Source: Anarhynchus alexandrinus
Lineage: Eukaryota > Chordata > Aves > Charadriiformes > Charadriidae
Assembly (NCBI GenBank): GCA_008711295.1
Contig: VUYV01000521.1
Span: forward strand, 1-64,000
Length of the DNA: 64,000 nt
Reading direction: 5' to 3'
Part shown: positions 36,020 through 49,252 of the stretch, piece by piece
Layout: each line of letters starts with the position of its first letter
How positions within the stretch are numbered: position 1 is the stretch's first letter
Translations under genes and position numbers: made by a program
Notes under the pieces: generated by a model
What the model saw: only the letters and a program-made list of their open reading frames with translations
Databases searched by the model: none
Told to the model about the DNA's origin: nothing

Positions 36020-36078
36020 AGGAAGAGAGACAACTTCAAGCAAACAACCGGGATTTTAATCTGCAGTTTGAATATGCT
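36020..36078 (+). CDS. ATP8B5: Flippase coding exon 2 (residues 15-34)
   Basis: The acceptor is TTCTTTACAG and the donor GTAAGT. The two leading bases AG complete Glu15, and the rest reads EERQLQANNRDFNLQFEYA, ending in phase 0. This is the cytosolic segment just before the conserved flippase N-terminal signature. Relatives of the ATP8B2/ATP8B4 type have an EE-R-R-NDR-YN-F-YA pattern in the same place. The Asn-Asn-Arg-Asp version here is a conservative variant. The preceding intron is 13 kb and the following one 10.7 kb, both unusually long for this gene family. Confidence 0.9.
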
Positions 36079-39000
36079 GTAAGTAACCGGCATATGTTGT
36101 TTCATACAGATGTAGTCACAGATGTAGCTGCATCTGCTCCATGTCTCGAGTGTTGTTTCAAGGGGGTGACATGACTACATGCTGGCTATGACTCTGCAAA
36201 CAAGGCAAGGCAGACACGTGCCAGATGAACCATCGGAGGTGGTTCACTGCTGAGTCAGCCAAAGGGAGCTCTGGCTGTGGAGTCAACCCTGCGAATGGGC
36301 AGTCGAAGGGGATCTAATGCTGGCAGAGCATAATGCAGTGACTTTACACACTTCCAGAAAATTATTTGTGAGTCAAAGCGTTTGCAGGATCAGGCTCCAA
36401 GGCCTTTCAATAACGGAACCTGGGGGGACTTTTCTGTTGGAAATGTGTCTCCATTTAAAGTAAAACATGAAAGGAAATGTGTCAGTTCCTCAGCTCTTGC
36501 AGTGAAATCCTCTCTGGCAGGAAGGTTTTCAATCTGGCCTTTGTGGCTTCCTGCCAGCTTTATTTTCAGCTCCTTAACAGCCTCCTTAGGTTCACATCAT
36601 GCCATGAAATCTGTGACTCCAAGGAGCACCATGACACGGGCTGGCTGTGACCCAGGTCTGCCAGGCTATGGAGCCAGGCAGCCCCTTGGGCAACTTGATT
36701 TCCAAAGCTTGTGGACCATTTGCTCATGCTGTGTGCAGAGAAGGGCTAGCTCAGTTGCTAGACCTGTACTGCCTGGCTGCAGGGTCATCTCCTCCTTGAG
36801 GCAATCCTGAAGCTGCATTCTTTCAAAGCATTTGCAGCTGCCAACTGATATTGAAATGAATTTTGTGAATTTTTGTCCTCTGAATATCTGAATTCCAATG
36901 GTAAAATTTTCATCCTTCAGTTTTACTCAGGAGCTCCTTTGAATCATGTTTTGGTTTAGGAACATCACAAGTATCTTCTTGGTAAGAACTGGAAAAACTC
37001 AGCATTTCAGAACATTGTAGTTTCTTGTGAGATAAAAAGTCTGACTTGCCAACAGCTTTGACTAAAGATCTTAATGTAGCTGATCTGTTGCCAGCGGGAA
37101 CTGGATAGTTTTCAGTGGTCACCTTTCATCCATGAACTAACCAACACAGGTTAGAGACTTCCTAGGTGCGGAACTGCTGCACGTTAATGTATGTAAAGGA
37201 CTATGCAGCACAAATGCGTTATCAAGCCTCGTGATTTGAGACTGGGAAAGTGCATTTCATTTGCACAGAACCTGCCCAAAGAGTACTGGGGTGGGTATTG
37301 CCACTACGTATGGGTTTCTGATCTTTCACTGAATGATTCCAGCTCTGGAGCCCCCAAGATAGGAAAGACACGGACCTGTTGGAGCAGGTCCAGAGCAGGG
37401 CCACAAAGATGATCAAAGGGCTGGAGCACCTCTCCTGTGGGGACAGGCTGAGAGAGCTGCGGTTGTTTGGCCTGGAGAAGAGAAGGCTCCAGAAAGATCT
37501 TATTGCGGCCTTCCAGTACCTAAAGGGGGCCTACAGGAGAGCTGGGGAAGGACTTTTTACAAGGGCATGTAGTGATAGGATAAGGGGGAATGGCTTTAAA
37601 CTGGAAGAGGGCAGGTTTAGATTAGATATTAGGAAGAAATTTTTCACTTTGAGGGCAGTGAGGCACTGGAACAGGTTGCCCAGGGAAGTTGTGGAAGCTC
37701 TGTCCCTGGAGGCGTTCAAGGCCAGGCTGGATGGGGCTTTGAGCAACCTGGTCTGGTGGGAGGTGCCCCTGCCCATGGCAGGGGGTTGGAACGCGATCAT
37801 CTTCAAGGTCCCTTCCAACCGAAACCATTCTATGATTCTATGATTGCAATGTAGACTATGTGCAGCAGTGGGGCAGGAAAGCAGGAGGGAGATGTACAAT
37901 GATGTCAGGGTACAGAGAACAAGCAACAATTCCGGTTCTGAGCCTATTTCTGTGAAAAGCCATTCATAAGATTGACTTTGCATGTCACTGCTTCCCAGCT
38001 GATTGCTTACATGCCCAAGGATTTGCAAATAAACAAAATTAAGGAGAGGACTGTGAGACCTCTGGAGGGTTTCCATAAGAGTCTATTGATTAGGTATGAA
38101 AGTGGAAGCAGCCAAAAAGTCAGCTCAATATAATCTGCTAAAACTTGGCAGTGAGTTTCAGTAATCCTACCCCTCATTTTAGTCAGCTGTGGCTCATGAT
38201 TTCTGTAGCCCGGTGTAGACTGAGGCTTAGGAAATCTAGAAAACTGTCCAGAAAGAGCCAAGCCTTGAAGTGGTGAGTGGGTGGTGAGGCACTAAAAGAC
38301 TTTAAGTGGTGAGGTACAGGGCTGCACATCATTCATGGGCTGCTTATTTTCAGTAAATCCTGGCAAAAGTTCAATTTATTAAGCCCCTATTACCATGGTG
38401 TATGAAAAGGTATAACCTTGCTCATAAATTACTCCAGATCCCATGCTATAAATTGCTGGGTGCATCTGGAGATGCCCAAAGGGGAGATAGTCTCCTTGAA
38501 CCCTCCCATCAACATATGCATAGTGCTCCCAAAAGTTACCTCTTCCAGTCCTGTAGTCCACTGCAAGTGTCAAATCTGGGCCCCTTCCTCACATTCTGAA
38601 CGCAGTGGGGTTGCACTGCTAAGCACGAGGATGTGGTCCAGGGGGACCAAGACTTTCCGAATGCCGGAGCCTGCCCTGGGGTGCTCAGGCACAGCAGCTA
38701 TTAGATTCAGTTTTCTCTCAGCATGCCGACATTTTCTAGACAGAGTGATTTCTGTCTCCTGCAGCCACAGTCCTCCCTTAAGATGACTTCCCACCTTCAC
38801 GTATTTAATTTGACCTGTGTACAAGCAAATTATGAAAGCATTGGACCTCACTCTGGTGCTCAGCTCTTTGGGGCATAAGAATTGACATACATGGACATAC
38901 GGTGATTTGAGTCTTCTTCATAGAGCCAGGAGGAGAACAGCCACCCTCTACCTCTTGGTCCCACAACGAGAACCATTAGTCCTTGTCCTCCTGCACAGGA

Positions 39001-42000
39001 GTCTTGTCTTCTCTCGAGGCATAAAGAAGGCTGCGCCAATTCCAGCCAGATGAAGGGGACACTGGGCAGAAACTGGAACAGCACCCGGCAGTATAACAAA
39101 GCTTAGAAAGTATTTTAGACAGTGAAAGCCACGGGAGTGAGGTTTACTTCACTTGGTAACTTAAGGCCATGTTAGCCATAAAACCTATAGAACAGGTTCT
39201 TGTAACAAAGCTAGGTGAGGCAGTAAATGTTTCTTTAGGGTGAGGCAGTGAGGTGAGAAAGGCCAGAGAGGAAAAGAAAGGGAAATGCAAACAGAGGCAT
39301 TGTGTATTGCCTTACTGCTGCAGCCAGGCTGTGTGTCGCAGCTGGTGTGAAGGTTCAACCCTTTCACTAAAAAGAGAGTTTCTATTGTGTAGGCATAGAT
39401 CAAAGGTACAGAGATGCTTTGTCCTTGTTCAGTTTCAGTGAGAACAGGGAAGTGGGAGCCTACAGTTGGAGGTGGGCGTGTTGTCCTTGAATAGTGGGTC
39501 GTTATCGTCCCTTCCCGGTGCAAAGTCTACAGGATGTCTGTGGAGGGAGGAGAGAGTTGCTGAGAAAAACCTGAAAACTCTATTGTGTGTGCAGCCTGAC
39601 ATCAGCTCTGGCAGCTGCTGAAAGCTGGCCCTCCTGGTATGAAGCAAGGCTCATGAACACGCTCAAACCAGCTTTGCAGGAACCTGATGCTGCACTGTGG
39701 AAAGCGGTGTCTGCCAATGCATGCAAGGGCATGTCCAGATCCATCACACTTGGACTTGCAGAAGACTGTGGAGGGCAAATTCACTCCCAGAGCTCACCAG
39801 AAGATATGCGAGAGGCCAAGCTGTAGTGTGTCCCTGCCACACTGCTCCAGCCACAGAGCCTCTTTAGCTGAGCACCACCAGGCAGCATGATTGGTGGTGC
39901 AGGAGGCTGGACTGATGGGAAGATGAAGATATGAGGAGAAGAGCTGCACATAGTGGAAATCCCCTTAACACAGAGGCTTCACGGTGAGGTGGAGGGACAG
40001 TTTCAGAGGAAGAACTTAATGCGCTCCATGGGCGTATGAAATATGTCCTGCAGTGGCCTGGAAGATTGGAATGGTCTCCTTCATCTGCATGAACAGAGGC
40101 AGTACAGTCTGAGAGGGGGACAAGGAAAGTGTCTGTTATCTGAAGAAGCCTCTTACGTGTCCTCTGGTGATTTTTGCTGTGATTAAATAATAGGAGGTGC
40201 CTGTGGTTAAAAGCAGCAGCTTCAAGCAGTGGCTGTGGCGATGCTTGGATAGGTCAGGATTTATTTGGACTTAGTGTGAAGACTGAAGCTGAAACTAGAG
40301 TGCTCAAACTGGTGCAGCCCCAGACATCCTTGGCCTTATCCTGCACAGCAAGAACACAGTAGCTTAGAAAAATAATTAAAAAAACCCTTTTAAAACAAAG
40401 TGCTGTGCAGTTAACTGGAAGGGCTGAGTGTGAAGGTATGTACTACCCACCAGCTCACAAAATTAGTTAGGAATGACTCAGAAACCAAGCGTGATTGAGT
40501 GGCATGTAAAGGCACTTAATGCAGCACAAAAATGGACTCAATATAGGTCTGTAAAAATGAAAAGTCAAGTCCTAATCCTGTGTTTATTCACACCGCAGAC
40601 AGGAAGACCCTTCCTGACTTCAGTAAGAGGTTTGCCTGTGTAAAGACTGAAATAAAGTGAAAATCAGGGTGCCAGTGGTCCAGCGAGATTTAAGGGCTTT
40701 AATCAAGGTTCTTATCTGAGGCAATTCGATCTGTCTGCACTGTCCCCAGCACAGCTGCAGAGGGGACAGCCCCGTGTGGGTCCACCACAATGGGCTCTTT
40801 GTCTATCAACACTTTGGAGAAGAAAATCTCTTCTGAAGACTTTTAACGTTTGCTCTGATCCCAATTCCCTTTTATTTCTTCGCTTTCACGTTGGAATTTA
40901 GCACAGCTGCCCTGGGACGTCACAAGGGCTGCGAAAACAACTTTGAAATTGGCTTTCAGACAATAGGAGAGGAAATGCAGGGCCCATGAGTCAATGACAA
41001 ATTTCATCTTGGATCAGGATCTAGGGTCAAACCAGCATCCTTTCTGCAGGACCGGCAATAAGGGGGATGCTTGGACTCTGCTTTTGTTCTCCCTGGTCAT
41101 CTGATGAATTCTCTGGTGAAACAGGAGGGATGTATATAACTTCCTATGGCCAATACACATTGCCCTGGGCTGGATCTCAGCTCGGTTCTTATCAGAAGAG
41201 CAAGGAGCCCTGGTAGTGGGCTCAGACTTTGCTCCACCTCCTTCACTTGCACGCTTCGATCTGAAAAGTTTGCCTGGTGGGTTATCCTCGAGGACCTGGT
41301 CAGTGTGGTTAGGATGGTGGCAAAGGCAGCCCTCTCTTCCCATCTCAACCTGCAGATGTTTCCCAGTGTTCATCACGCTCAAGGCTGAAAGGAGTGTTGC
41401 CTGATCATGTGAAAAGTGATCTGAGTAACCCCTGAAGGAATAGCTACAGCATCAACCTGCACTGCGCCTTCTGCATTTAGGAAGGTGTTAGCTGAATTCA
41501 TCCGAAGACCAGCTGAGGCACTGTCAGGTAGCAGCCAGAGCAGAGCTGGCCTATGAGAGGGGACAAGCTGGGAGCTGAGGGTGACCCCAGTGCAGGCAAT
41601 GCTCTCACTGACAAGGATGCAGTCCTGCAACGTATGGTCACGGGGCACAGGGCAGGATGCTAGTCATGGGGCCCATCCCAGACAAGGTGAAGTGATGAAC
41701 CAGGTCCAATGTCCATCTAGGGAGCCCAGTCAGGAGCAGCGGGAGACAGGGCTGAAGACAAGACTTGCATCATAGGTCCAAGATCCATCCAGGAGACAGG
41801 GATGGATAGGTCCATCTGGGAAGCTAGGACAAATGTTAGGCTGGAGACTGATACTCCTACAACATAGCTCAGGCAAGGACTGAAGGCCCAGGGCTGGTCT
41901 TAGGTGGAGCTCCTGAGCCCCGGACAGGGGTTGTGGATGGAATCTCCAGGTGAGGTCAAGGCCATTAAGGCATATTAGGGCCCTGACAGGCACAGAAAGG

Positions 42001-45000
42001 CTGAGCTGTGCCAGACGTGAGCTGCAGTGAAGTCCATAGACTCTCTTTGGACCAAGTCCTCCGCTTTTCATCTTATCTTAAACCTCATGGAGACAAAGTC
42101 CCTACCATGCTGACTGGGAGTCTGGTTGTGTGGGACCTTACTGAACAGACTACAGTGGTTTGGAGTTTGCCTTCTCTGTACTACTCGGCAGTGCTCTGCC
42201 CTCCCCTTCACTTCTCCTCCCTGCCTGGCAACAGCTTTAGGTACTGAGCTGAGTGGAAGGAGAAGGCAATGTAGTCAAAGAGGATGACTAAGAGACAAGT
42301 CCTTTAGATCCCATGCATTGGCCTGTCTGTGAGCGATGGCGCGAGGTCGTCAAGCCATGCCACCTCCCTCTGCCTCCATGTCCTCCTCTGTACCGCCATG
42401 ATGAGGACACTCACCACAGTAATGTTACACGGATTAGCAGCTCTGTAACAGGGTGGCTCCAGGCACAAGGAACAGAATAGGAAAACACAGCCAGTGACCA
42501 CATTTTCCTAGAGATTTTCCTGGAATACCCAACGTGTGATGGGATCCTGGAACTCACTTTTTTATTGCTGCCAGGAGGAGGTCAAGGAGTTACATATGTA
42601 AGAAATTTCCAAAACTTTTAAAAAGAAAAAAAGAAGATAAAAGAAAAAAAAGGAAGAGGACTGTCGGTTGGAGACAAATCCTTTTATTCCTCGTGTCTGA
42701 CTGGCCAGTCTTTTACTTCTGGGAGTCAGGATGAGATCTTTACAGGGACCAGACAAACCCCATCAGCATCCCGTTGGCCTTTCTCAGTCTTCTGTTGAGT
42801 TTGGCTGCTGCCCATTGTCAGGAATAAGGCAGTGAACTTGGTAGGCTTAAAAGTGACCTAGCCTGGCTATTCTCTACTACCTATGAAAACAAAGCTTTTG
42901 TGGCGCCGCTTGCCCTGTTACACAAGTTTATTAAATATGTCCTTGAGCACATTCACAGCCCTGTGGTCACATTGGCAGCTCCGTGCTTTCAGATTGCACT
43001 GCTGCAGTTAAACAAAGTGCCATTGAATTGCTCTTCTGCCACCTCCTCGCGAGGATTTATCAAAGCACCTGGGAAAGCCATTTCTGCTGTTTCTCATCTG
43101 CTTCATTGGTCTGTACCTTGTTCGACGCGGGTACCAGTGAAATTGCCAGGTGTCATGGCGCAACACCTCCCTGCAGGACGACCAGGGTTTTGCTAAGATT
43201 TGCTTTGAGCCAGGTTGTCCAGCTGCTGGAAACAAATATGTCACTGAGCCAGGGGTATCAATTCAGATGGCCAATACCTTGCCATACCCTGCCTTTTCCA
43301 GGTGTCACCCTTTAGCACCTGTAATCTGGCCACAAAAGCAGCAGTGTTTCTTATTTCCAGTGACTTTTATGGTGAGGAGATTATTTGTTTGCTCAGCGAA
43401 CAAAGGTAGGAGCCATCTGCTGAGCATTTGCCCGCGGTCAGACGTCACAGGCGGGCTTCTGAAAACACCCCCAAAGTAACAGCTCATCCGCCAGATCTGG
43501 ACTTGTGTAACTGTGGCGCGATGAGCACTATTCTTAGGGACAGCATTTTGGTGGAGTCACACCTCCAGGAGGTGTGAATCTAGCCCCTGAAAAGAGCAGA
43601 TGAGAATAATCCCTCACCCACAGACAACGCTGCTCTCGTGTCAAGCTTCGCATCTGGAGAGCTTGAGGCTGACGGTGGGTAACCACGCTCGAGCCTATTC
43701 ATGTAGGACACAGGCACACGCAGGGGCTGCCCATGGTCAACCAGAAGTCTAGGGCAGACCTGGGAATGAGTGTAAAGCTCCCAGTTCCCGTCTTTGTGCT
43801 CGGCCTATAAAGCTGCTTTTCTTAGATGCTTGATCTTGATAAATCTATAGGAGAACCAGAAGCTCCTGTAAGGCCTCTTAATACTTAATTGCTGCTTCAA
43901 AGACATTTCTTCTCCATCGCTTTTCCCATATGGGACTCTCCCTCACTGAAGGAAGAGCATGGGGGAAGTAAGGAGGATGACGCGTTAGAGGCATCGCTTT
44001 ATAAAACGATGGCTGTGTATGGACTGTTTAACACTCCGCGGTGCTGCAGGTTCCCGTAGTACCTCTCTCATCCCAGAGTCAGGTTCTGGTACAGCTCTAA
44101 AGGAGTGACAGGCTGTGATGGTGTTAAGCAACATGGAATAGCATCAGATCAAGAGCAGAGGCCAACTGAGATTTCTCTGTAGTCAATCGAGAGCCCAAGC
44201 TGTCAAAGCACGCAGCCCAGGAGTATTGCACAGAGCTTCGGCTGTATCCTTGACGTGGGAATGCAGAGCTTTGAATTGGAAAGGCTGAGGTTTTTCCCTA
44301 GTTTCTTTTTATCATTTAATACTGGAATTCCCTTGGCCGCTGAAGGCTATGAACAAGTTACTTGTCAAATGAAAAATCTTCATAGTTATTATAAGGAATT
44401 CTTTTTTCTGGTGCTTAGTTTTAATTATAGATTCTAGAATAATGAGAAGATCCACTATGATACTCTCTGTCCTTGCCCTGAGGTCTGTAGTGTCCCAGTG
44501 CCCCCAAAGACGGTGTGTGTCAAACAATATAATGATCCTGAAATACTATGGAGAAGATACTGCATGTCTAGATTCCCGCAGTCAGGCATTTGGAAGCTGT
44601 TATGCCTGGGGTTTTTACCATGCCTAATGGCAATAGGAAACAAAATGAATAGCTCTGGTTCATTCAGTGGTTTTCCTGACGTAATTAATGGACAGAAATA
44701 GAAGCCAGGAATTGAAATAAACCACTCCCATTCTTTTCTTATCCCCCTCTGAGATTTTTGCAGGCCATGTTCTATAAACTTTATGTGAGTGTTTGCTGAG
44801 TAGTTTTTCCCATGTTGTGTGTGACCCTCCGAAATCTGTTGACGCAAAAAGGTCAGGTCCCCTTACTTTTTCCTGCAGCCACTGTCTTTTGTTCTTTTTT
44901 TAAGTAAGTGGCCATGATATTTTTCTTTAGATTAGTGGGCAGGGAGCATCTTTAGATCTAAGTTTTATTAAAAAGTCTGCCAGACTCTGTGTCTGGTGGA

Positions 45001-46733
45001 CACAGGCTTGTCAAGCAGTAATTTAATTCTCTGTATGTTGGGTTTGCTGAGGATGCTGCTGTTCCATAGCTTCTGTTTCAGCAGTGTCTGTGGAGCCTGT
45101 GTGCAGCACATATCCTATGGTGAGGAATTTTGAAATAAACTAAATTTAACGATGTGTCATGATGTTTAGATCACAGGCAGAGTTAACCACACCCAGAGAT
45201 GGCTACATGGTGCCAGGAGACAGGCAATACTGTTTGTGTGATGATCACTGATAAACATCTTTTCTTGCTGGAGTGCAATCAATGGGAGGATTTGGCATTT
45301 CCATCTCTGCTCTTTTAGAGGCTTATTCATTGGCTTGTACAAAGGATAAAACATGAAGTTAATGCTGAAGAATGCTGCTGTGCTTTGTGTTCAGACGTAG
45401 CCAGAAATCCAGTAACTGCCTAAAATGGAATAGCTTCCCCCATACACACCTTATGGTGCTGATCTTAAATAATTGGTTTAATAGTGGAAACATGAAGATG
45501 CGTGTCAGTTTAGAAGTTGAGATCCTGGCTTAATGCATGGGTTGGAAGTGGGCTATGATTCATAATTAGTAGCTCCTGTGCTCCCACCAGCTTAGTGATA
45601 TCTGAAGGCTATTACAATGCTACAATCACTATTTTCTCTTCCATTGAACCAGTAAATCTATTACTGAATGAAGGTGCACTGTGTAATATCCGCCTCCTTG
45701 TGCTGTCTCACCTTAGTCTCAACTTAGTTTTCCCGGGAGGGGGTTAATAGGCATCTTCTGGAGAACGTCTATGGGGGAAATTTTAGACGTGCTGGCAACA
45801 GACGGCATACATGCTTCCAGGACTAAACCTGGACGAGTGCTTGATAAATTTCATATAAAAATAAAGTCTGGCACACCTAAATACTGAAGGGACAGCCCTA
45901 GCTGGTGGGCTCAGTATGATGGATTGAGCCTGTCTGTCGGGTGGCAAGAATCGGACCAGAGAGCTCTGCTCTTCATGGGAGAAAATACCCAGTTCTGTAA
46001 TCTCGAGCTTGGGTCTTTGGCTTGAAGAAGACAGACGGGTAGCAGATATTGCTTGTGGCTGGAGGGGCCGTCTCGAATTAGAAAAGGAAACTGGAAATAG
46101 GGAACAAAGCTGCAACTCGCTTACTGAAATGGTCAGTTCTTGCGTTAGTGGCTGTTTGCACAAGACCGCATGCACGTGATCTTTGTGGAATAGAAACAAG
46201 CCACTGCTCCAAGTTGCTGAGTCGAGAGGCTGCTGAATCAGGTGAAAATAATAATGTCATGTTCTGCTCATGGGAGGACCTATAATTCGTGTGTGGTTGT
46301 CCAGCCAAACTGCTTCAAAGTCTCTGACAAGTTAGAGATAATTGACTTAACATGCATTTTCTAACACTGCTTTGTAGATGCTACTGGTTGTGTCTAGGGG
46401 ACAGTTTTTAATTCTATTTGTGCATCATGTAAGTGGAGACACTAATAAAGGGAAGATGTGTCTCTGTTTGTAAGTGATTACATGTACCTGTATCTACCTG
46501 CAGTTGTACTGGCATAAACTGGGCATCATGTTTTCACCAATTCCAAGAGGAATTCTGTCTGTTTATCCAGGCTTAGAGTGACTATGTCGGGGAAAAGGAA
46601 ATGTTTTTGAGCTGCTGTTGGAAACAATGCTATTGCTAAATATAAGCAAGTAAAAACACTGTTGAAATGGGTTGTGCTGTAATTTTGTTTCCTGTTCCAC
46701 CAATCCTACTTCTTTTCTTTTTTTTCCCTACAG
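36079..46733 (+). other. Intron 2 (10,655 bp): one CR1 tail, otherwise unremarkable
   Basis: The intron is GTAAGT...CCTACAG. A CR1 fragment lies at 37338-37846. A locally repetitive tract of GTCCATC/CCATCCAGG words lies at about 41695-41825 (see findings). No exon or RNA gene is recognised elsewhere, and open frames up to 142 codons overlap on both strands and lack family signatures. Confidence 0.65.
37338..37846 (+). mobile_element. CR1 LINE 3' fragment with open ORF2 C-terminus
   Basis: The fragment is 5'-truncated, starting in the CTCTGGAGCCCCCAAGATAG block and ending ACCATTCTATGATTCTATG. A reading frame from 37379 to 37843 (154 codons) encodes the C-terminal end of CR1 ORF2, with landmarks GDRLRELRLFGLEKRRLQKD, LDIRKKFFTLRAVRHWNRLP and LVWWEVPLPMAGG. 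The frame has stayed open and stretches into the 3' noncoding part, so this is a comparatively young copy beside the ancient CR1 in intron 1. It is a retrotransposon remnant, not a host gene. Confidence 0.95.
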
Positions 46734-46847
46734 AACAATTCAATTAAAACATCGAAATACAACTTCTTCACTTTCCTGCCTCTCAACCTGTTTGAGCAGT
46801 TCCAGCGAATAGCCAATGCTTACTTTCTCTTCTTGCTGATTTTGCAG
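46734..46847 (+). CDS. ATP8B5: Flippase coding exon 3 (residues 35-72; TM1)
   Basis: The acceptor is a long polypyrimidine tract ending CCCTACAG, and the donor is GTATGA. The 114-bp exon (38 codons, phase 0 to 0) carries [18 protein letters not shown] and [20 protein letters not shown], the P4-ATPase N-terminal signature leading into TM1 (about residues 62-79). The KTSKYN-FTFLP-NLFEQF motif is diagnostic of the P4 family. Phe-Phe at residues 45-46 separates it from the ILTFLP form I recall for ATP8B2 and ATP8B4. Confidence 0.97.
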
Positions 46848-49153
46848 GTATGAATGCACTGTGCTGGTTCTAGCAGATTGTGTTGTCTGTTATCAAAGCC
46901 ACTCTATGTACTAATAGTTGTAATGAAGTGCAAGCTATGGCCCTGTTATGAATTAGTGTCTTAGTAAAGCCTTAAAGTAGATAGAAAAGATGGCAAAAAA
47001 AAAAAAAAAAAAAAAGCAATTTCCTCTCTTACCTTTGGATATGAGGGTTTGAACTAAATGAAGAAAGAATGTAATTAAAGTTTTCAACAAATTGTGTACA
47101 TTTTTCATGCCATGTTCTATTACCCCTTTGTATCTACATCTGCGTGCTACAGGCTGTCACTGGATTTGCATTACTTATTTCTCCTGTAGTACAAAAGGAA
47201 GTTGTCTCTTATCCATAGATTTAAAGGCAAATGCCATTGGCAGTCTCAAAGGAAACAACAAGAAGAACAAATTTGTAACCCGTACTGTTTCCCTGGGAAG
47301 GAAGGAATTAACATCAGGAAGGCTCAAGGTTGGAGCTCGTTTGCATAAAGCTGAATATTGCTGCTCCCTTTTTAGCTGGGTGGGGAAGGTGTCTAATATG
47401 GAGCTTGTCAGAGACTGGCAACGCTATTGAACCCTGTGGCTCCTAATGGCATTGAGTTGCACTTTGCCCATTGCTGTTGGCAGTGCGACTCTGTCTGAAC
47501 GCTGAACGCGCCGGAGGAGTTGATATCAGGATTTCTGCCCCTTTGCACTTTTCTAGAATATGGATAAATGCAGTGTTCTCTGTTGCCGTTGAGTCATACT
47601 GGGATACATGTTATCAATAAAAGGGTATAATTTTGGTTATGTTTCAAGTATGCTATTTTAAATTTGACCGTTTCAGTGCACACAAGTTTGCAAAATTACC
47701 TTTTCAAATGCTGTTTTTCAATTTCAGCTCAAAAAAGTATAGGCAAAATTTTTTTAAGCCTGTGGCAAACTACATACAATCTTCTTTGCTTATTTACAGG
47801 GAACAAATTTGAGAAATTTCAGCCCACATATTTTTCAAGAAACCAGTGAAAGTGCCTTTTTAGCTAAGCTGGCAGCACCGTTCCTGTGTTGTTGTACTGC
47901 ACTCTAGCTGTTTGTCTATCAAATTCATAGTATTTCAAACTATTTGCCTGAAATTATTCTGCTGTGTTTTTTGCTGAACCATCTAGGAGTGACTGTATAA
48001 AAGCATACAGCTTCTTCTGCTGGCTGCATCAAGGTGGGCTAAAGAGGGCAGCTACGAGGCTTGCACATTTATGTATCCCCCGCCACTTAATTTTCCCCCT
48101 CTTCTGCCCACTCACTCCATCCCTGCAGCACTGGGAGTGTCTCTTCCTGCATCAGGAGTGGATGCGATGGATAGGTGGTGGGGACTCTGCCTCCCCACTC
48201 CTTTGGCACAGCCCAGTAGGACACGCATATTCCCAGTGAGGTGATTAGGTAGCAGTTACCTGTCTCTGCAGCCTCCACAGCTGAGCGAGGCTGTGCTTGC
48301 CTCTAAACATCATTCCTCCTGGCTGGATTTGGTGGTGCCTGTAGGATCTGGGTTGTGATGGTGTAGCAGAAGGAGCAATACCAAAGAGCAGCTCTCCACC
48401 CTTTAGCAGCTGCTTTACTGGCATAAATCTCAACTTCACACCGCACATGGAGTTGACACTGCCCAAATCCAATCTGATGGACACAGTCATGTTGGTATCA
48501 CATTGCTTCCATCATTAGCGCTGTTCTTCTAGAGGAAGGGAGGAACTAGGCTGGGGTAAAAGATCCATCTCTGCATCACAGAAGGCATGACAGGGTCACC
48601 TTCAACTCTTGGGTCCTCTCACTGTTAAAGATGTGATAAACAAAAATGGCTCTGTTGATCTTGGAAAAGCAAGGTCAGCCCTGGCAACAGCTGTGTGTTG
48701 TTTATTGATAATGAAGTTTACTTCAGGAAAATGTGAAGAGTTACTGAAACAAAAAAATAGAAGCGTTGGAAGGCTCTGCACAGCGGGCCTTGTTCAGATA
48801 GCTCTGGGTCCCTCAGAGCAAGATTGCCCTGTCAGTGCCTCCAGATAAATCCACTGGAGACTTTGCAATCCTAATGTTACAAACAACAAGAAAGAGCAAC
48901 CCACTGCACTTCCTGACATCTCCATGTTTATAATCTAAATTACAGCTTGGTTTGTAAGCAAAGCATAGGTTCCCTGGACCTCCCACTGTTGTGGGGTCAC
49001 ATATAAGTGACAGAGCTGCATTTCTGTCTTTGCTGTGTATTCAGGTATCATAGAAAAATGTTATCTACAGCTTGCACAGAAAACAGTGTGCTTTGTTTCC
49101 GTCTCTGATGAACTGGCAGGAAATTTCTCAACTCAGATCTTTTCTTCCTACAG
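46848..49153 (+). other. Intron 3 (2,306 bp)
   Basis: The intron is GTATGA...CCTACAG. It contains a 21-base A run at 46995-47015. No other repeat or exon is recognised. Confidence 0.7.
46995..47015. repeat. Poly(A) homopolymer tract, 21 bases
   Basis: An uninterrupted run of A 148 bp after the exon 3 donor. It is simple sequence with no recognisable retroposed body. Confidence 0.9.
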
Positions 49154-49252
49154 TTGATTCCTCAGATTTCCTCGCTGGCCTGGTTTACGACGGTGGTGCC
49201 CCTAGTGCTGGTGCTGGCTGTATCGGGAGTCAAGGATGCCATTGATGATTTT
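49154..49252 (+). CDS. ATP8B5: Flippase coding exon 4 (residues 73-105; end of TM1 and TM2)
   Basis: The acceptor is TTCCTACAG and the donor GTAAGA. The 33 codons (phase 0 to 0) read [10 protein letters not shown] (73-82), [10 protein letters not shown] (83-92) and [13 protein letters not shown] (93-105). The PQISSLAW loop links TM1 and TM2 on the exoplasmic side, and residues 83-102 form TM2. The VKDAIDDF end, leading into a following Arg-His-Lys, is a conserved P4-ATPase segment at the membrane-cytosol boundary. In studied P4-ATPases this loop region contributes to lipid selection at the entry gate. Ser-Gly at residues 96-97 differs from the Thr-Ala I recall in ATP8B2 and ATP8B4. Confidence 0.97.

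Noticed and set aside
39350..39370. GGTTCAACCC resembling a tRNA B box
   Set aside because: No A box or cloverleaf arms at the right spacing could be found.
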